This document shows, in pieces, positions 1-7,588 of a DNA stretch of 20,299 nt. The position numbers and the translations under genes were made by a program. The DNA is from a virus. Position 1 is the first letter of the stretch. The number at the start of each line of letters is the position of its first letter. Under the pieces are notes generated by a model. It did not search any database. It was not told where the DNA came from and saw nothing but the letters and a program-made list of their open reading frames with translations. Location: positions 1-20,299 of IMG/VR virus record IMGVR_UViG_3300044950_000471; one strand, 5' to 3'.

Positions 1-44
1 GGAACACCAGTGCTACTGACAGCGGATATAATTTCGTACCCCAT
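1..44 (-). CDS. partial CDS, N-terminus of unknown protein
   Basis: The first 14 codons of a leftward gene are visible (reading MGYEIISAVSSTGV) before it runs off the window. The start ATG lies at 44-42 and has a good ribosome binding site (GGAGA, about 5 bases upstream). It follows the preceding gene by 12 bases, in the same operon as the tail genes. The visible residues are too few to assign a family. Given its position it is probably another virion or structural gene, but that is inference only. Confidence 0.6.
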   Translation of the reverse strand, partial: MGYEIISAVSSTGV

Positions 45-56
45 TTTAATCTCCAA

Positions 57-413
57 TCATAATAGTAAAAGTATGGCTTCTTCGTCGTCACGCTCGTCTT
101 CAAGCATTTGCGCGATAGCAAGCTCTAATTCAGCCTTTTCGGTTTCCATGCGGAGGATTGCTTCATAATCCTCAACAAAAGCGCTCGGTTCTTCTTCAAC
201 TTTAGGTGCAGCCTTAGCTTTTGGTTTAGGCTCTCCGGTCACTGCTTCAACGGCATCTTCAATTGCTTTCTTAACATCAGCGCTGTTGTTTTTATATTCT
301 TTTTTCTTGGCTTTTATGCCACCACGAGATTCTACAATAACAACGGGTGTAGGCGTTTCACTACTTAATATTGCAGCAAACGGTACCTCAGCAAAAGCAG
401 ATAAACCAAACAT
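57..413 (-). CDS. small acidic phage protein of unknown function
   Basis: A 118-residue protein that I cannot assign to a named family. The first 20 residues are hydrophobic and small-residue rich (MFGLSAFAEVPFAAI). This kind of opening is often seen in short proteins encoded beside phage tail genes, and here it does not look like a cleaved signal peptide. The middle (about residues 33-75) is Lys/Ala/Pro/Glu-rich and low in complexity. The C-terminal half is strongly acidic and probably helical, ending in a Leu run. It starts in a TAATG overlap with the gene before it, so translation is probably coupled. It may be a minor virion or tail-assembly protein; the evidence for that is only its position. 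Confidence 0.7.
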   Translation of the reverse strand: MFGLSAFAEVPFAAILSSETPTPVVIVESRGGIKAKKKEYKNNSADVKKAIEDAVEAVTGEPKPKAKAAPKVEEEPSAFVEDYEAILRMETEKAELELAIAQMLEDERDDEEAILLLL

Positions 414-628
414 TACACTTTTACAAAATTAAAGGCCTCTTGAAAAGGCGTTAAATCTTCGTCTGTCCAAAAGTCTTTACTTAGCATGATTTCTAAATGT
501 TCTTTGTTTCTTTTCACCGTATCTGCCCAGTTAGTAGCAGATTGGTTGTCTACGTTCCCTGCTAAAATAAGATTTACAGAGTCCATAGCCGCTAAATAGT
601 GTTTTGTGATTTGTTCTGGTGTGTTCAT
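413..628 (-). CDS. small hypothetical protein in tail gene cluster
   Basis: A 71-residue, mostly helical, mildly acidic protein with no recognised domain, transmembrane segment or signal peptide. The start is supported by a clear ribosome binding site (AGAGGA, 7 bases before ATG). The stop overlaps the start of the next gene as TAATG. The N-terminal part (MNTPEQITKHYLAAMDSVN) and the rest look like a compact helical bundle. It sits between a probable tail-associated protein and the acidic 118-residue protein. A role in tail assembly or as a small accessory protein is possible but unproven. Confidence 0.7.
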   Translation of the reverse strand: MNTPEQITKHYLAAMDSVNLILAGNVDNQSATNWADTVKRNKEHLEIMLSKDFWTDEDLTPFQEAFNFVKV

Positions 629-652
629 TTGTCTATCCTCTTAACTTTATAA

Positions 653-1069
653 TTAAACCACTTGTGTTTGCTCAACCCAAGATACAGTTGGCTCATCCCA
701 GTAATAGCGTTTGTCATCTTGCGGATAAGGCACAGGCGGTTGCCATGACATGGTGTCAATGTCGCCTACCCAAGATGGGTAAGGTTTTCTTGCTTGATGT
801 TCGGCTTGCTTATCTGCATCAAATTCAGTTTGTGATAACACTTTTAAAACGCCAACAAGGCTTGTATCTGCGTCATCATCACACGTTCCATAGAGCAGTG
901 GTGCTGTGCTAAGTGAACCATCAGGATTTGATGCAATAGGAAAATCAGATTCGTTTTGAAAGATAAACTGAAATCCCTTTACATTTGGGAGTGCCGGTCC
1001 TGTACGCATTGGTGCTTCTGTGCAAAGAATACCTGTATCTGCGTCAATGTTTGTGATTTGTATGTACAT
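653..1069 (-). CDS. putative tail-associated protein with YYWDE..SWV C-terminus
   Basis: A 138-residue protein. The last third (residues 95-135) is aromatic and proline rich, with PYPSWVGD, MSWQPPVPYP and RYYWDEPTVSWVEQ. From memory, short modules of this kind (a Trp/Pro segment ending in YxWDExxxxWV) recur in tail-fibre-associated or minor structural proteins of many marine and freshwater phages. The N-terminal 80 residues look beta-rich. The start has a good ribosome binding site (AGGAAACC). It lies directly downstream of the lectin-like tail protein. It could be a tail-fibre assembly factor or a minor tail component; I cannot tell which. Confidence 0.75.
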   Translation of the reverse strand: MYIQITNIDADTGILCTEAPMRTGPALPNVKGFQFIFQNESDFPIASNPDGSLSTAPLLYGTCDDDADTSLVGVLKVLSQTEFDADKQAEHQARKPYPSWVGDIDTMSWQPPVPYPQDDKRYYWDEPTVSWVEQTQVV

Positions 1070-1086
1070 AATGGTTTCCTGTTTTG

Positions 1087-1731
1087 TTATGCGAGTACTC
1101 TGCGAACGGCTCTGACGTAGAGACTCTCGGACTTATTAGTGCTGGTCTGAAATCCATTGTAGAAGTCCTGTAACCATGTGTAGAGAGCAGTGCTATCAGT
1201 AGACGACCAATAGGCGTCAGAAACAAACGCATTTGTTTCACCCGTTCTAAAGCCAATACCCGCGCTTGTTTGAGCTGGTGAACCACTTGTGTAGTTTGTG
1301 CTAATCGGCTCTGGTGATACCGCATTAGCATTTGAACCCGTTGAAGTATTGTTATTGTCAGTAGCCGGTTTTAAGAAGTAATATAACACTTCTAGCTCGT
1401 TTTTAGCAGGTAGATACCAATCGCTATAACCCCCTATTGTTAAGCCTTCGCAAAACACTGCCGCTTGATATGAAGCTCCTAACGCGGCTAATGACGCAGA
1501 GTTTGATGGTCCATTAATGACAGACGTTATTCCCGTTGTCGTTCCAAAAACGCCCCATGCTCTACTTGCTTCACCCGATGCCTTAGGGGCAACTACTAAA
1601 TTATAAAAAGTTCCTGATACATTTATTCTTCCAGCATAAAAACCACCCCCATAAGCACCACCTATTGTTGTTGGCGGAGGTGGTGGGCCAAAAGAACGAC
1701 CATAAGCAAAGTTTTGTTGAATCCCACTCAT
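1087..1731 (-). CDS. DUF1566 / C-type-lectin-like tail protein
   Basis: A 214-residue protein with a short N-terminal region containing a five-proline run (residues 16-20) and a glycine-rich stretch. A DUF1566-type domain follows. Its hallmarks are GGYSDWYLPAKNELEVLY (about residues 98-115), YWSSTDS (about 175) and a C-terminal YVRAVRR motif. Known DUF1566 domains are related to the formylglycine-enzyme/C-type-lectin fold and in phages sit at receptor-binding tips. I place the start at 1731, where ATG overlaps the TAA of the fibre gene (TAATG). An in-frame ATG ten codons upstream (1761) lies inside the fibre gene and is less likely. The inferred role is host-surface binding at the end of the tail fibre. 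Confidence 0.85.
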   Translation of the reverse strand: MSGIQQNFAYGRSFGPPPPPTTIGGAYGGGFYAGRINVSGTFYNLVVAPKASGEASRAWGVFGTTTGITSVINGPSNSASLAALGASYQAAVFCEGLTIGGYSDWYLPAKNELEVLYYFLKPATDNNNTSTGSNANAVSPEPISTNYTSGSPAQTSAGIGFRTGETNAFVSDAYWSSTDSTALYTWLQDFYNGFQTSTNKSESLYVRAVRRVLA

Positions 1732-2837
1732 TAGGTCAACCCCGCACCAGAAATAATCCAAGTTGTCGATGTCATTTTAAGTGCTGTTGCTGTGCCGTAC
1801 TGAGCAAGTGAGCGCGTACCTGTTGTGCCTGTACCTGCTAAATACATCGTGTCTGTTGTAATAGCAATACTGACCACTTGAGAAGTCATATTAACAAAAG
1901 AAATAGCTGTGCCGATTGGGTACGCCACTGAACCATTTGCAGGGATAGTAAACGTCCGAGCATTAGCGTCAGTTGAAGGGTGGAAGATATGTTTACCTGC
2001 ATCCGCAGCAACGAGTGTATAAGCCGCTGATTGGCTGTTTTGGGGAATATTGATATACCCAACGCCATTTGTCCCATCTACCGTACAAGATGACAGCGTA
2101 CCGCTAGATGGTGTCCCTAAAGCGCCGCCAGTTGAGTATTTACCGTTAAACGTATTCCAATCTGTACTGGTTAAATATCCGTTAACAGTCGTAGTTGCAG
2201 CAGCCATGCTAATTGCGGGGGCTGTCCCACCGCTCGATACAACTGGTGCTGTTCCGGTTACTGAGGTGACTGTACCCCCAGAAGAAGTTGCGTTAATAGT
2301 TTGGTTTGGCCATGTTCCGGAAATAGTTACATTTGAACCTGCTACTAACGCTGGTGTAGCTGTCCCTGTGCCTCCATTAGCTACAGCAACAAGCCCTGTT
2401 ACATTAGCCGCTGTACCCGTCGTGTTTTGATTCCAAGTAGGTACTGTACCACTTAGATTAGCATATGTGTACCCAGTAGCATTAGTAAGCGTACCACTAG
2501 ACGGCGTGCCTAAAGGCCCTCCAGTGTATAGTGCTCGTTCAGCAGGGTAAGAAATAAAAACATCTTTAGTGCCAGCAGTGAATGTAACTAAGCTACCTGC
2601 ATTACTAGATGCTAATACTGTATCTCGGCTTAAGGTATTGCCAGAAGTTGTATAAGCGCCAACCCCTACTTCCCAGTTAGCGCCTGTTTGGTCTGCTATG
2701 GTGTAATAAGTGGTGTTTGCATCACCTACTGCTGAAGAAAATGTTTGATAACCTGTAGCTGCACCAGCTAAAGTAATAGCGGCAGTGCCTGTAGAAGTTG
2801 TTGTTTCTTTAACTCTATCTGCTAAAACTAAAGCCAT
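1731..2837 (-). CDS. tail fibre protein
   Basis: A 368-residue Ser/Thr/Gly/Ala-rich protein with a typical fibre layout. Residues 1-105 form an N-terminal module (MALVLADRVKETTTSTGT... to DVFISYPAERALY) that I recognise from many phage fibre proteins, probably the virion-attachment part. The middle is repetitive, with the motif G(P/A)LGTPSSGTL at about 108 and 239 and NGGTGTATPALVAGSNVTISG in between. A C-terminal domain starts at about 260 (INIPQNSQSAAYTLV) and ends in WIISGAGLT. This domain is common in fibres and prophage tail proteins. Few charged and almost no Cys residues fit a trimeric beta fibre. It is coupled to the portal upstream and the lectin-like protein downstream by TAATG overlaps. 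Fibre plus lectin tip is the likely adsorption apparatus. Confidence 0.9.
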   Translation of the reverse strand: MALVLADRVKETTTSTGTAAITLAGAATGYQTFSSAVGDANTTYYTIADQTGANWEVGVGAYTTSGNTLSRDTVLASSNAGSLVTFTAGTKDVFISYPAERALYTGGPLGTPSSGTLTNATGYTYANLSGTVPTWNQNTTGTAANVTGLVAVANGGTGTATPALVAGSNVTISGTWPNQTINATSSGGTVTSVTGTAPVVSSGGTAPAISMAAATTTVNGYLTSTDWNTFNGKYSTGGALGTPSSGTLSSCTVDGTNGVGYINIPQNSQSAAYTLVAADAGKHIFHPSTDANARTFTIPANGSVAYPIGTAISFVNMTSQVVSIAITTDTMYLAGTGTTGTRSLAQYGTATALKMTSTTWIISGAGLT

Positions 2838-5056
2838 TATTTAACCCCTATAATTTTGCCGTTAGCGTCCCGAACAACTTGTTTTGGACGAGTTACTTGG
2901 TTGTGCATTTCAGACATTCTGTCGAGCAATGCTTGGTTTTGTTGATTTGCCATTGTCATCATTTGTGTCATGTTCATATTAACACTATCGATAACATTGC
3001 CCAGTGAGCTTGATAATAATTGACTAACTTGCGGTGTTCCTGTTTCATCAAGTTCTGTCATTGCATCCGCGTCTTTTCCTGCGTTAAGCGTTAAGACGTG
3101 TTGTTTCATGCTATTTTGAGCTTGAATCTGTGCAATAGCAATTCTAGTGTCGTTATCAAGCTGTGTTTTCCATCTATCAAACTCGAGTTTAGCTTGTTCA
3201 AGCTGATTGCTTGCTTGAAGTTTCACTTGTTCAAGCTGCATTGTCGCCTGCTCTGACTGTTGTTGTGCTTGCATCTTCATTTGGGCAATTTGCGCCTCTG
3301 CTTGGGTGCGTTGCTCGTCTTTAGTTGGGCCTTGAGGCTCTTGTGCTTTCTTAGCCGCTTGGTCAACAAACTGTTCAAGGACGCCTTCAAGCTCACGCCC
3401 TGCCTTAAATCCTCGAACACCATAAAGCAATAGCTCTCCAACTAACGGCGCTATGGCAGGGTCTTCTTTAACCGCGCCAATACCGTCTTTAATAAAGCTA
3501 CTCACCGCTTGCAAAAACTCCATGCGGTTTGCTTTTTCAGTCTGTTTATCAAGCTCAACTAACGTGTCTGTCTGTATGTCAACGTTAAAGACTCTAGCAG
3601 GCTCATTTTTAAGTAACTCAATTGCCTGCTGCGCAAATTGAGCGTCAGGCGTGTTCATAATACCTGACACTTCAATTAATGTCTGTGGTTGGTATTTTGA
3701 GCAGATAATCTCCGACTTCATGCGTAGAATTTCACGCGCAAAACGGTAAAGCCCATCTTTCATGTTGCCAAGTCGCAACGACGCGTATTGGCTCTTAATC
3801 TGCTGCGCTGTCGCTGTTTCACTCGCTACCGACGCGCCACGCATGATGTCGGAAAGCCCTGTTGTTTCGTAAATAATTTGTTTACATGCTTCACGCGCTT
3901 GATATAGCTGTTGCAGTGCTGACGCAACGTCGCCAAGTGGCATAAATTGCACAGCGCCTTGCAATCCGCCTTTTTCAACAAACGCCGCCCAGTTTTTGAC
4001 AGGAACAAGCACCCCATCATTACCTTCTTTCATCAAGCGTTCAATCGCAGGCTCGTCCGCCGCGTAAATACCCATCACTTTGAGCGCTTTGGTCAAATGC
4101 TTGATTCGACCTGTTAACTCGTCAATTTCGTCTGCTTGGTCTTGATAAAGTAAGAAATCAGCTACAGGAATCAGCGTCCCTGTTGATGTAGTTGCAAAGT
4201 AAGGCTTAGGGCAGGGGTAAAAGCTAGTCAAGCCTAGAGGGTCATCTCTGTGGTCTAGGATGACATCGTAATTATCCGCAATCCAATAGACGCATTTTTC
4301 AGCTTTGCTCCAAATTTCCCAAATTTCCGCTTTTTTATCGGCTTTAGTGGTTTCTTTGTCGCCGTCTTTACGATTTGACGTGTTAGTTAACGGGACTTTC
4401 TCAAAAATGTCGCCAAAGCGCTCAATCCCTTCATCTAACGTCATATAGACGCGACGCGCTACCCATGTCACCTCGTCCCATGTTCGAGCAGGTAGATGTG
4501 CAAAGTCCTGCCAGTAGACATAATCCACCGGTGTTGTTTCCGACACGACACGTTCATAGACTTCAGTCTGTGCTAACCCGTTTTCTTCATCCGGTGTGCG
4601 CTCTGCGGTATATTCACTATCGCCCACTTCCGTATAGTTGGTAATTTGAGGCTCAAATTCTTCAATCTTAGGTTCGTAGCGTAGCCATGCCACGCCTCTG
4701 CCCGGAAGCAGTCTGTCGTCCACCACGCAAGACAGCGTGTCGTGAAAATCAGGGTATTCCTTAATTTCAAAATCAAGAACGCGCTCTAAAATTATGCTCG
4801 CTACTCTGCCGGCGTCATTTCTATCGTCAAAGCGTCTTGAAATCTCAGGGTTGGGCGGTTTTGCGTAAATGGCAGGCTTTAGTGTCTGTACGTTAGACCA
4901 AAGAATATTAAATCGTGCGTCTGCTTGCTCTGCGTCTTTGCGCTCGTCACGGTAGCGCTTGACAATCTTTTCGCCACGCTCCGTCCATTTCTTATATTCT
5001 TCTTGGTAGCGCGATATTTCGTCGTGCCAAGGCTGTGCTGATAGTTTGTCACTCAT
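2837..5056 (-). CDS. portal protein, P22 family
   Basis: A 739-residue protein matching the P22-type portal family in length and features. It has an N-terminal helical segment with WHDEISRYQEEYKKW, a conserved FNILWSNVQTLKPAIYAKPPNPEI region (about 50-72), RLLPGRGVAWLRYEP near 120, YVYWQDFAHLPARTWDEVTW near 180, and a central stem/wing region with TGLSDIMRGA. The C-terminal part (about 565-650) is a long Gln/Lys/Ala-rich coiled coil, fitting a barrel-like extension. The portal is the dodecameric ring at one capsid vertex through which terminase pumps DNA and to which the tail attaches. It directly follows the large terminase (TAATG overlap). A fibre gene immediately after the portal, with no scaffold or capsid gene in between, means the head genes lie outside the window. 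Confidence 0.93.
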   Translation of the reverse strand: MSDKLSAQPWHDEISRYQEEYKKWTERGEKIVKRYRDERKDAEQADARFNILWSNVQTLKPAIYAKPPNPEISRRFDDRNDAGRVASIILERVLDFEIKEYPDFHDTLSCVVDDRLLPGRGVAWLRYEPKIEEFEPQITNYTEVGDSEYTAERTPDEENGLAQTEVYERVVSETTPVDYVYWQDFAHLPARTWDEVTWVARRVYMTLDEGIERFGDIFEKVPLTNTSNRKDGDKETTKADKKAEIWEIWSKAEKCVYWIADNYDVILDHRDDPLGLTSFYPCPKPYFATTSTGTLIPVADFLLYQDQADEIDELTGRIKHLTKALKVMGIYAADEPAIERLMKEGNDGVLVPVKNWAAFVEKGGLQGAVQFMPLGDVASALQQLYQAREACKQIIYETTGLSDIMRGASVASETATAQQIKSQYASLRLGNMKDGLYRFAREILRMKSEIICSKYQPQTLIEVSGIMNTPDAQFAQQAIELLKNEPARVFNVDIQTDTLVELDKQTEKANRMEFLQAVSSFIKDGIGAVKEDPAIAPLVGELLLYGVRGFKAGRELEGVLEQFVDQAAKKAQEPQGPTKDEQRTQAEAQIAQMKMQAQQQSEQATMQLEQVKLQASNQLEQAKLEFDRWKTQLDNDTRIAIAQIQAQNSMKQHVLTLNAGKDADAMTELDETGTPQVSQLLSSSLGNVIDSVNMNMTQMMTMANQQNQALLDRMSEMHNQVTRPKQVVRDANGKIIGVK

Positions 5057-6360
5057 TATATTCGTCTACCTCTACGTTTCGAGCTGTGTTCCCACAACTC
5101 CTCTAAGGACTGGTCTTCCCAGAATTTTGCTTTGGGCTTTGGTGCTGCGTCTGGTCGTTGTTCACGCCATGCAAGACACGCGTACCGGAAAGCATCAGCA
5201 AAGTGAGATGTCCAATCGTGTTTGGGGCGTTCATTAAACACCTTTTTCTCCACATTATACTCTCTTTGGTATTGCGTGAGCGCTTCCATTCCCTCTTTAC
5301 AGCTTGGGTCAAACCAACAGTTTGCTAATGATAACCTAGCGGCTTGTATCCCGTCCATAAGTGATATATTTGGGACAATTCTAGGTGACCAACCAAGCGA
5401 GCGAAATTGCTCCTCAATACTTCTGCCCGTCTGCAAAGATTTAGCCTTCGCGTCGTGCGGCAGATACAGCCATTCGCCATAATCATAGCCTTTACTCTGC
5501 AAAATGTCATGGTAATGCGCGATGGGCATTCCACTGTTGCTGTAGCAGTCAATAAACCTAAGCTCTTTACCCGCCACCTGAAACCACCAAATCGCCGTGT
5601 CGTCGCTCCATCCCAAATCAATAGCCGCATACGTCTTGAGTTTGCGGTCATAGCAAGGTCGTACTCTCCCCGATTGCCCCACTTCGTACATTTCTCTGCC
5701 GTAAATAGCCCCCGGAATCGCCGCGTCGAAATTGCACTCCATCTCCTGTAGCCATGCGTCCTCCGACAACTCTTTCCTCAGCGCGTCAATCTCCTCTTGG
5801 TCGAGGATGCCCGAATTAGATGCGGTCAGCAGCAAGGTAAAGCAATTCTCGTCCATCTTGCCCGCTTCAAAGCGTTCGTAAAAGCTATTCTTACCCTTTG
5901 GCGTTCCAATAATTATCGCCCACCCTTTACGGTCAGCCAGCGCAGGACGGATAACATACGGCCATACAGTTGACTTCCAATCGCCATACTCGTCAGCAAT
6001 AATCCCGTCAAAGTAAAGACCGCGCAACCTGTCAGGATTGTCAGCACCAAATAACTGAATACGCGCCCCGTTTGGAAAATCGAGTCGTAATTCACTTTCG
6101 TTCACCTTTATGTTGGGTATGGGTTTTGTAAACGTTTTACAGTAATCCCAGATTACTTGTTTTGCCTGTGAGTAGTATGGGCAGATGTAGGCATACCTAC
6201 CATCCCCACTAGAGTCTGTACAAGCACACTTTATCAATTCATTAATACACGCTACCGACTTACCCGCCCTTCTGTGAGCGACCACAACCGCCCATCTTTC
6301 TTTTCTCGCGTGTAGCGGCTTAAACACATCTCTTGGTTTGTAGGGGATGACAACCTTCAT
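5056..6360 (-). CDS. terL: terminase large subunit
   Basis: A 434-residue packaging motor with both domains intact. The ATPase domain has Walker A AHRRAGKS (28-35), Walker B IIADE (D123, E124) and the coupling motif IIIGTPKG (150-156). The RNase H-like nuclease has three acidic residues: D248 in AAIDLGWSDD, D303 in PHDAKAK and D389 in HFADAFRY. It cuts concatemers and drives DNA into the prohead through the portal. I chose the ATG at 6360 because it forms an ATGA overlap with the stop of terS. An in-frame GTG at 6369 is possible but has no better ribosome binding site. The C-terminus is short and basic (SSKRRGRRI), as often seen at the portal-contacting end. Full length and motifs argue for a working enzyme. 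Confidence 0.96.
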   Translation of the reverse strand: MKVVIPYKPRDVFKPLHARKERWAVVVAHRRAGKSVACINELIKCACTDSSGDGRYAYICPYYSQAKQVIWDYCKTFTKPIPNIKVNESELRLDFPNGARIQLFGADNPDRLRGLYFDGIIADEYGDWKSTVWPYVIRPALADRKGWAIIIGTPKGKNSFYERFEAGKMDENCFTLLLTASNSGILDQEEIDALRKELSEDAWLQEMECNFDAAIPGAIYGREMYEVGQSGRVRPCYDRKLKTYAAIDLGWSDDTAIWWFQVAGKELRFIDCYSNSGMPIAHYHDILQSKGYDYGEWLYLPHDAKAKSLQTGRSIEEQFRSLGWSPRIVPNISLMDGIQAARLSLANCWFDPSCKEGMEALTQYQREYNVEKKVFNERPKHDWTSHFADAFRYACLAWREQRPDAAPKPKAKFWEDQSLEELWEHSSKRRGRRI

Positions 6361-6734
6361 GATTCCCACCCGATGACAAGGCTTGCCGCTGTGCCGTCCG
6401 CGTTAGTAATGCCAAACGCCACCTTATTCTGCTCCTTAGCGCTTGCCCACCCATGCACGTTTTGAAGAATTGCTAACGCCGACTTTGTATCGCCCCCTAG
6501 CGCGGCTTCTTTTAGCACCCGTGCCATTTGCGCCTCTGCGTCAGCGGCCCCCTTCATCGCCATCAGCTCAACGTTTGGGTCGAGTTGGCACAACTGCCGA
6601 TACTCGCTTGGAAGTAGCCCTGCCGCTAACGCGAGCTTATCCCCTTTTAGCCCTAGCGCAGACGCTTCGTAAATTGCGCTCAGACGCGCCTCTGTAACTT
6701 TTAATTCTCTTGGTGAATATGGAAATGATTGCAT
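6357..6734 (-). CDS. terS: terminase small subunit (putative)
   Basis: A 125-residue, helix-rich protein directly before the large terminase, overlapping it by ATGA. Residues 8-45 (PRELKVTEARLSAIYEASALG, then GDKLALAAGLLPSEY) fit a helix-turn-helix DNA-binding unit. The following helices (about 50-95, with AEAQMARVLKEAALGGDTKSALAIL in two pieces) fit the oligomerisation core of small terminases. Its expected role is to recognise the packaging site and load the large subunit. The assignment rests on position, size and fold pattern, since small terminases diverge strongly. An AAGGA sequence lies about 11 bases before the ATG, a little far. It is the first gene of the leftward late operon. Confidence 0.82.
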   Translation of the reverse strand: MQSFPYSPRELKVTEARLSAIYEASALGLKGDKLALAAGLLPSEYRQLCQLDPNVELMAMKGAADAEAQMARVLKEAALGGDTKSALAILQNVHGWASAKEQNKVAFGITNADGTAASLVIGWES

Positions 6735-6845
6735 GGTCGCATGAATCCTTAGCTTGTTAAAAATTATTTATAATATATATGGAAACGGCTTTTTTGTCTG
6801 TGAATCTTTTGCACCCTCTTTGAAAATGAACGCCCCCCCCCTATG

Positions 6846-6880
6846 CGTCATTTATTTGACGTTGTGTCATTTATTTGACG
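6846..6880. promoter_or_regulatory. pair of palindromic operator-like sites
   Basis: Two 16-bp sites lie 19 bp apart: CGTCATTTATTTGACG (6846-6861) and TGTCATTTATTTGACG (6865-6880). Each is an inverted repeat of (C/T)GTCA with TGACG around TTTATT, as expected for a dimeric helix-turn-helix regulator. The spacing of just under two helical turns would put two dimers on nearly the same DNA face. They lie upstream of the leftward terminase operon. A third copy lies at 7048-7063. Confidence 0.6.
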
Positions 6881-7047
6881 GTATATATGGAAAATGCAAT
6901 TAGTATAGGAAAAATGCAAACGTTGGAGATAATGCCCCCGCCAGTCGTCTTGTCAAGTCCTCCCCGCCTGCGTTTTATTTTTTATTTTAACCCCCCCCTA
7001 TCGCTGAAAGCTACGAAATACGCGGGTTGCAGGGGCTTAAGGTTAAG

Positions 7048-7063
7048 TGTCAATTATTTGACG
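7048..7063. promoter_or_regulatory. third copy of the palindromic operator-like site
   Basis: TGTCAATTATTTGACG differs by one base from the site at 6865-6880 and keeps both half sites. A degenerate fourth copy (TGTCATTGATTTAT) begins at 7072, 24 bp further on, with only the left half conserved. The same spacing-preserving core across three copies makes chance unlikely. Confidence 0.55.
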
Positions 7064-7093
7064 TTATTGTATGTCATTGATTTATAAGGCTTA

Positions 7094-7179
7094 CCCTGCT
7101 GCCTGCCCTGCTGCCTGCCCTGCTGCCTGCTGCCTGCCCTGCTGCCTGCTGCCTGCCCTGCTGTCTGCCCTGCTGTCTG
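7094..7179. repeat. tandem repeat, 12-bp unit
   Basis: Six tandem units of CCCTGCTG(C/T)CTG. The third and fourth carry an extra CTGCCTG, giving unit lengths 12, 12, 19, 19, 12 and 12. The last two units share a C-to-T change, so they probably arose by recent duplication. The array then decays into CCCTGATAG. The complementary strand reads as evenly spaced GGG and AGG runs. The array contains no unique spacers, so it is not a CRISPR. It may be an iteron array, a slippage-prone tract or a G-rich structural element. Confidence 0.85.
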
Positions 7180-7187
7180 CCCTGATA

Positions 7188-7588
7188 GTGTAGGCAGTCA
7201 AGTAGGTATATGTAGGCAATTAAAAACAGGGTGACTGCCTACGCCTCCTCCCAGTGTTGGCGCGGGTTTGCGCCGTTGTAGTCAGTTGTGGGCAATACTT
7301 CTTCCGCACGTCTTTTATATATATTATTATATACCTTATTATTATTATGGTATATTATATAATTCTTATCTTATAATAAATATACTACCCACAACTAACC
7401 ACATTGCCGCCAAGACAAGCACGGCGTGGGCTTGCGCGTGGGCAGTCGATCACCCTTTAAACTACCTACATAATGCCTACCACTACCTACAAAACACTTA
7501 TTCGCAAAATAAAGTATTGCATTTAAATTTTATTGCTGTATAATTCTTTGCAAGTCATCCATTTTGATGACTGCCTACACTAACCACA
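7188..7588. repeat. family of AGT(T)GTRGGYA elements flanking an AT-rich core
   Basis: Related elements occur in both orientations. GTGTAGGCAGTCA (7188-7200) has a perfect inverted partner TGACTGCCTACAC (7568-7580), and a near-identical TGACTGCCTAC lies at 7232-7242. The sequence at 7277-7292 and the reverse complement of 7388-7403 share 14 of 16 bases and end in AGTTGTGGG. Further TGCCTAC cores lie at 7211-7218 (reverse) and 7474-7480. The AGTTGTGGG pair brackets the AT-rich stretch 7312-7386 almost symmetrically. This arrangement is typical of initiator or regulator binding sites around a melting region. No DnaA box was seen. Confidence 0.6.
7517..7572 (+). promoter_or_regulatory. sigma70-like promoter with an inverted repeat at the start site
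   Basis: A perfect -10 TATAAT (7539-7544) is preceded at 16 bp by a weak -35 TTGCAT (7517-7522). The predicted transcription start is about 7551. A 7-bp inverted repeat AGTCATC-N6-GATGACT (7553-7559 and 7566-7572) begins right there and would be both an operator-like palindrome and a hairpin at the 5' end of the RNA. The right arm runs into a TGACTGCCTACAC element. It is positioned to drive the rightward operon starting at 7605. Confidence 0.5.

Noticed and set aside
1087-1200. Variable region of a diversity-generating retroelement in the DUF1566 protein
   Set aside because: No reverse transcriptase and no template repeat are present in the window, and the C-terminal codons are not enriched in AAY.
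6875-7087. 70-residue rightward ORF in the control region
   Set aside because: It runs through a palindromic operator copy and a C-run, has no binding site and no protein-like features.
7094-7179. CRISPR array
   Set aside because: Units are contiguous with no unique spacers, and no cas genes are present; the DUF2800 protein is only Cas4-like.
7268-7543. 91-residue rightward ORF across the AT-rich core
   Set aside because: It is Tyr/Ile-rich low-complexity translation of an A/T tract, lacks a ribosome binding site and covers the repeat elements and promoter.
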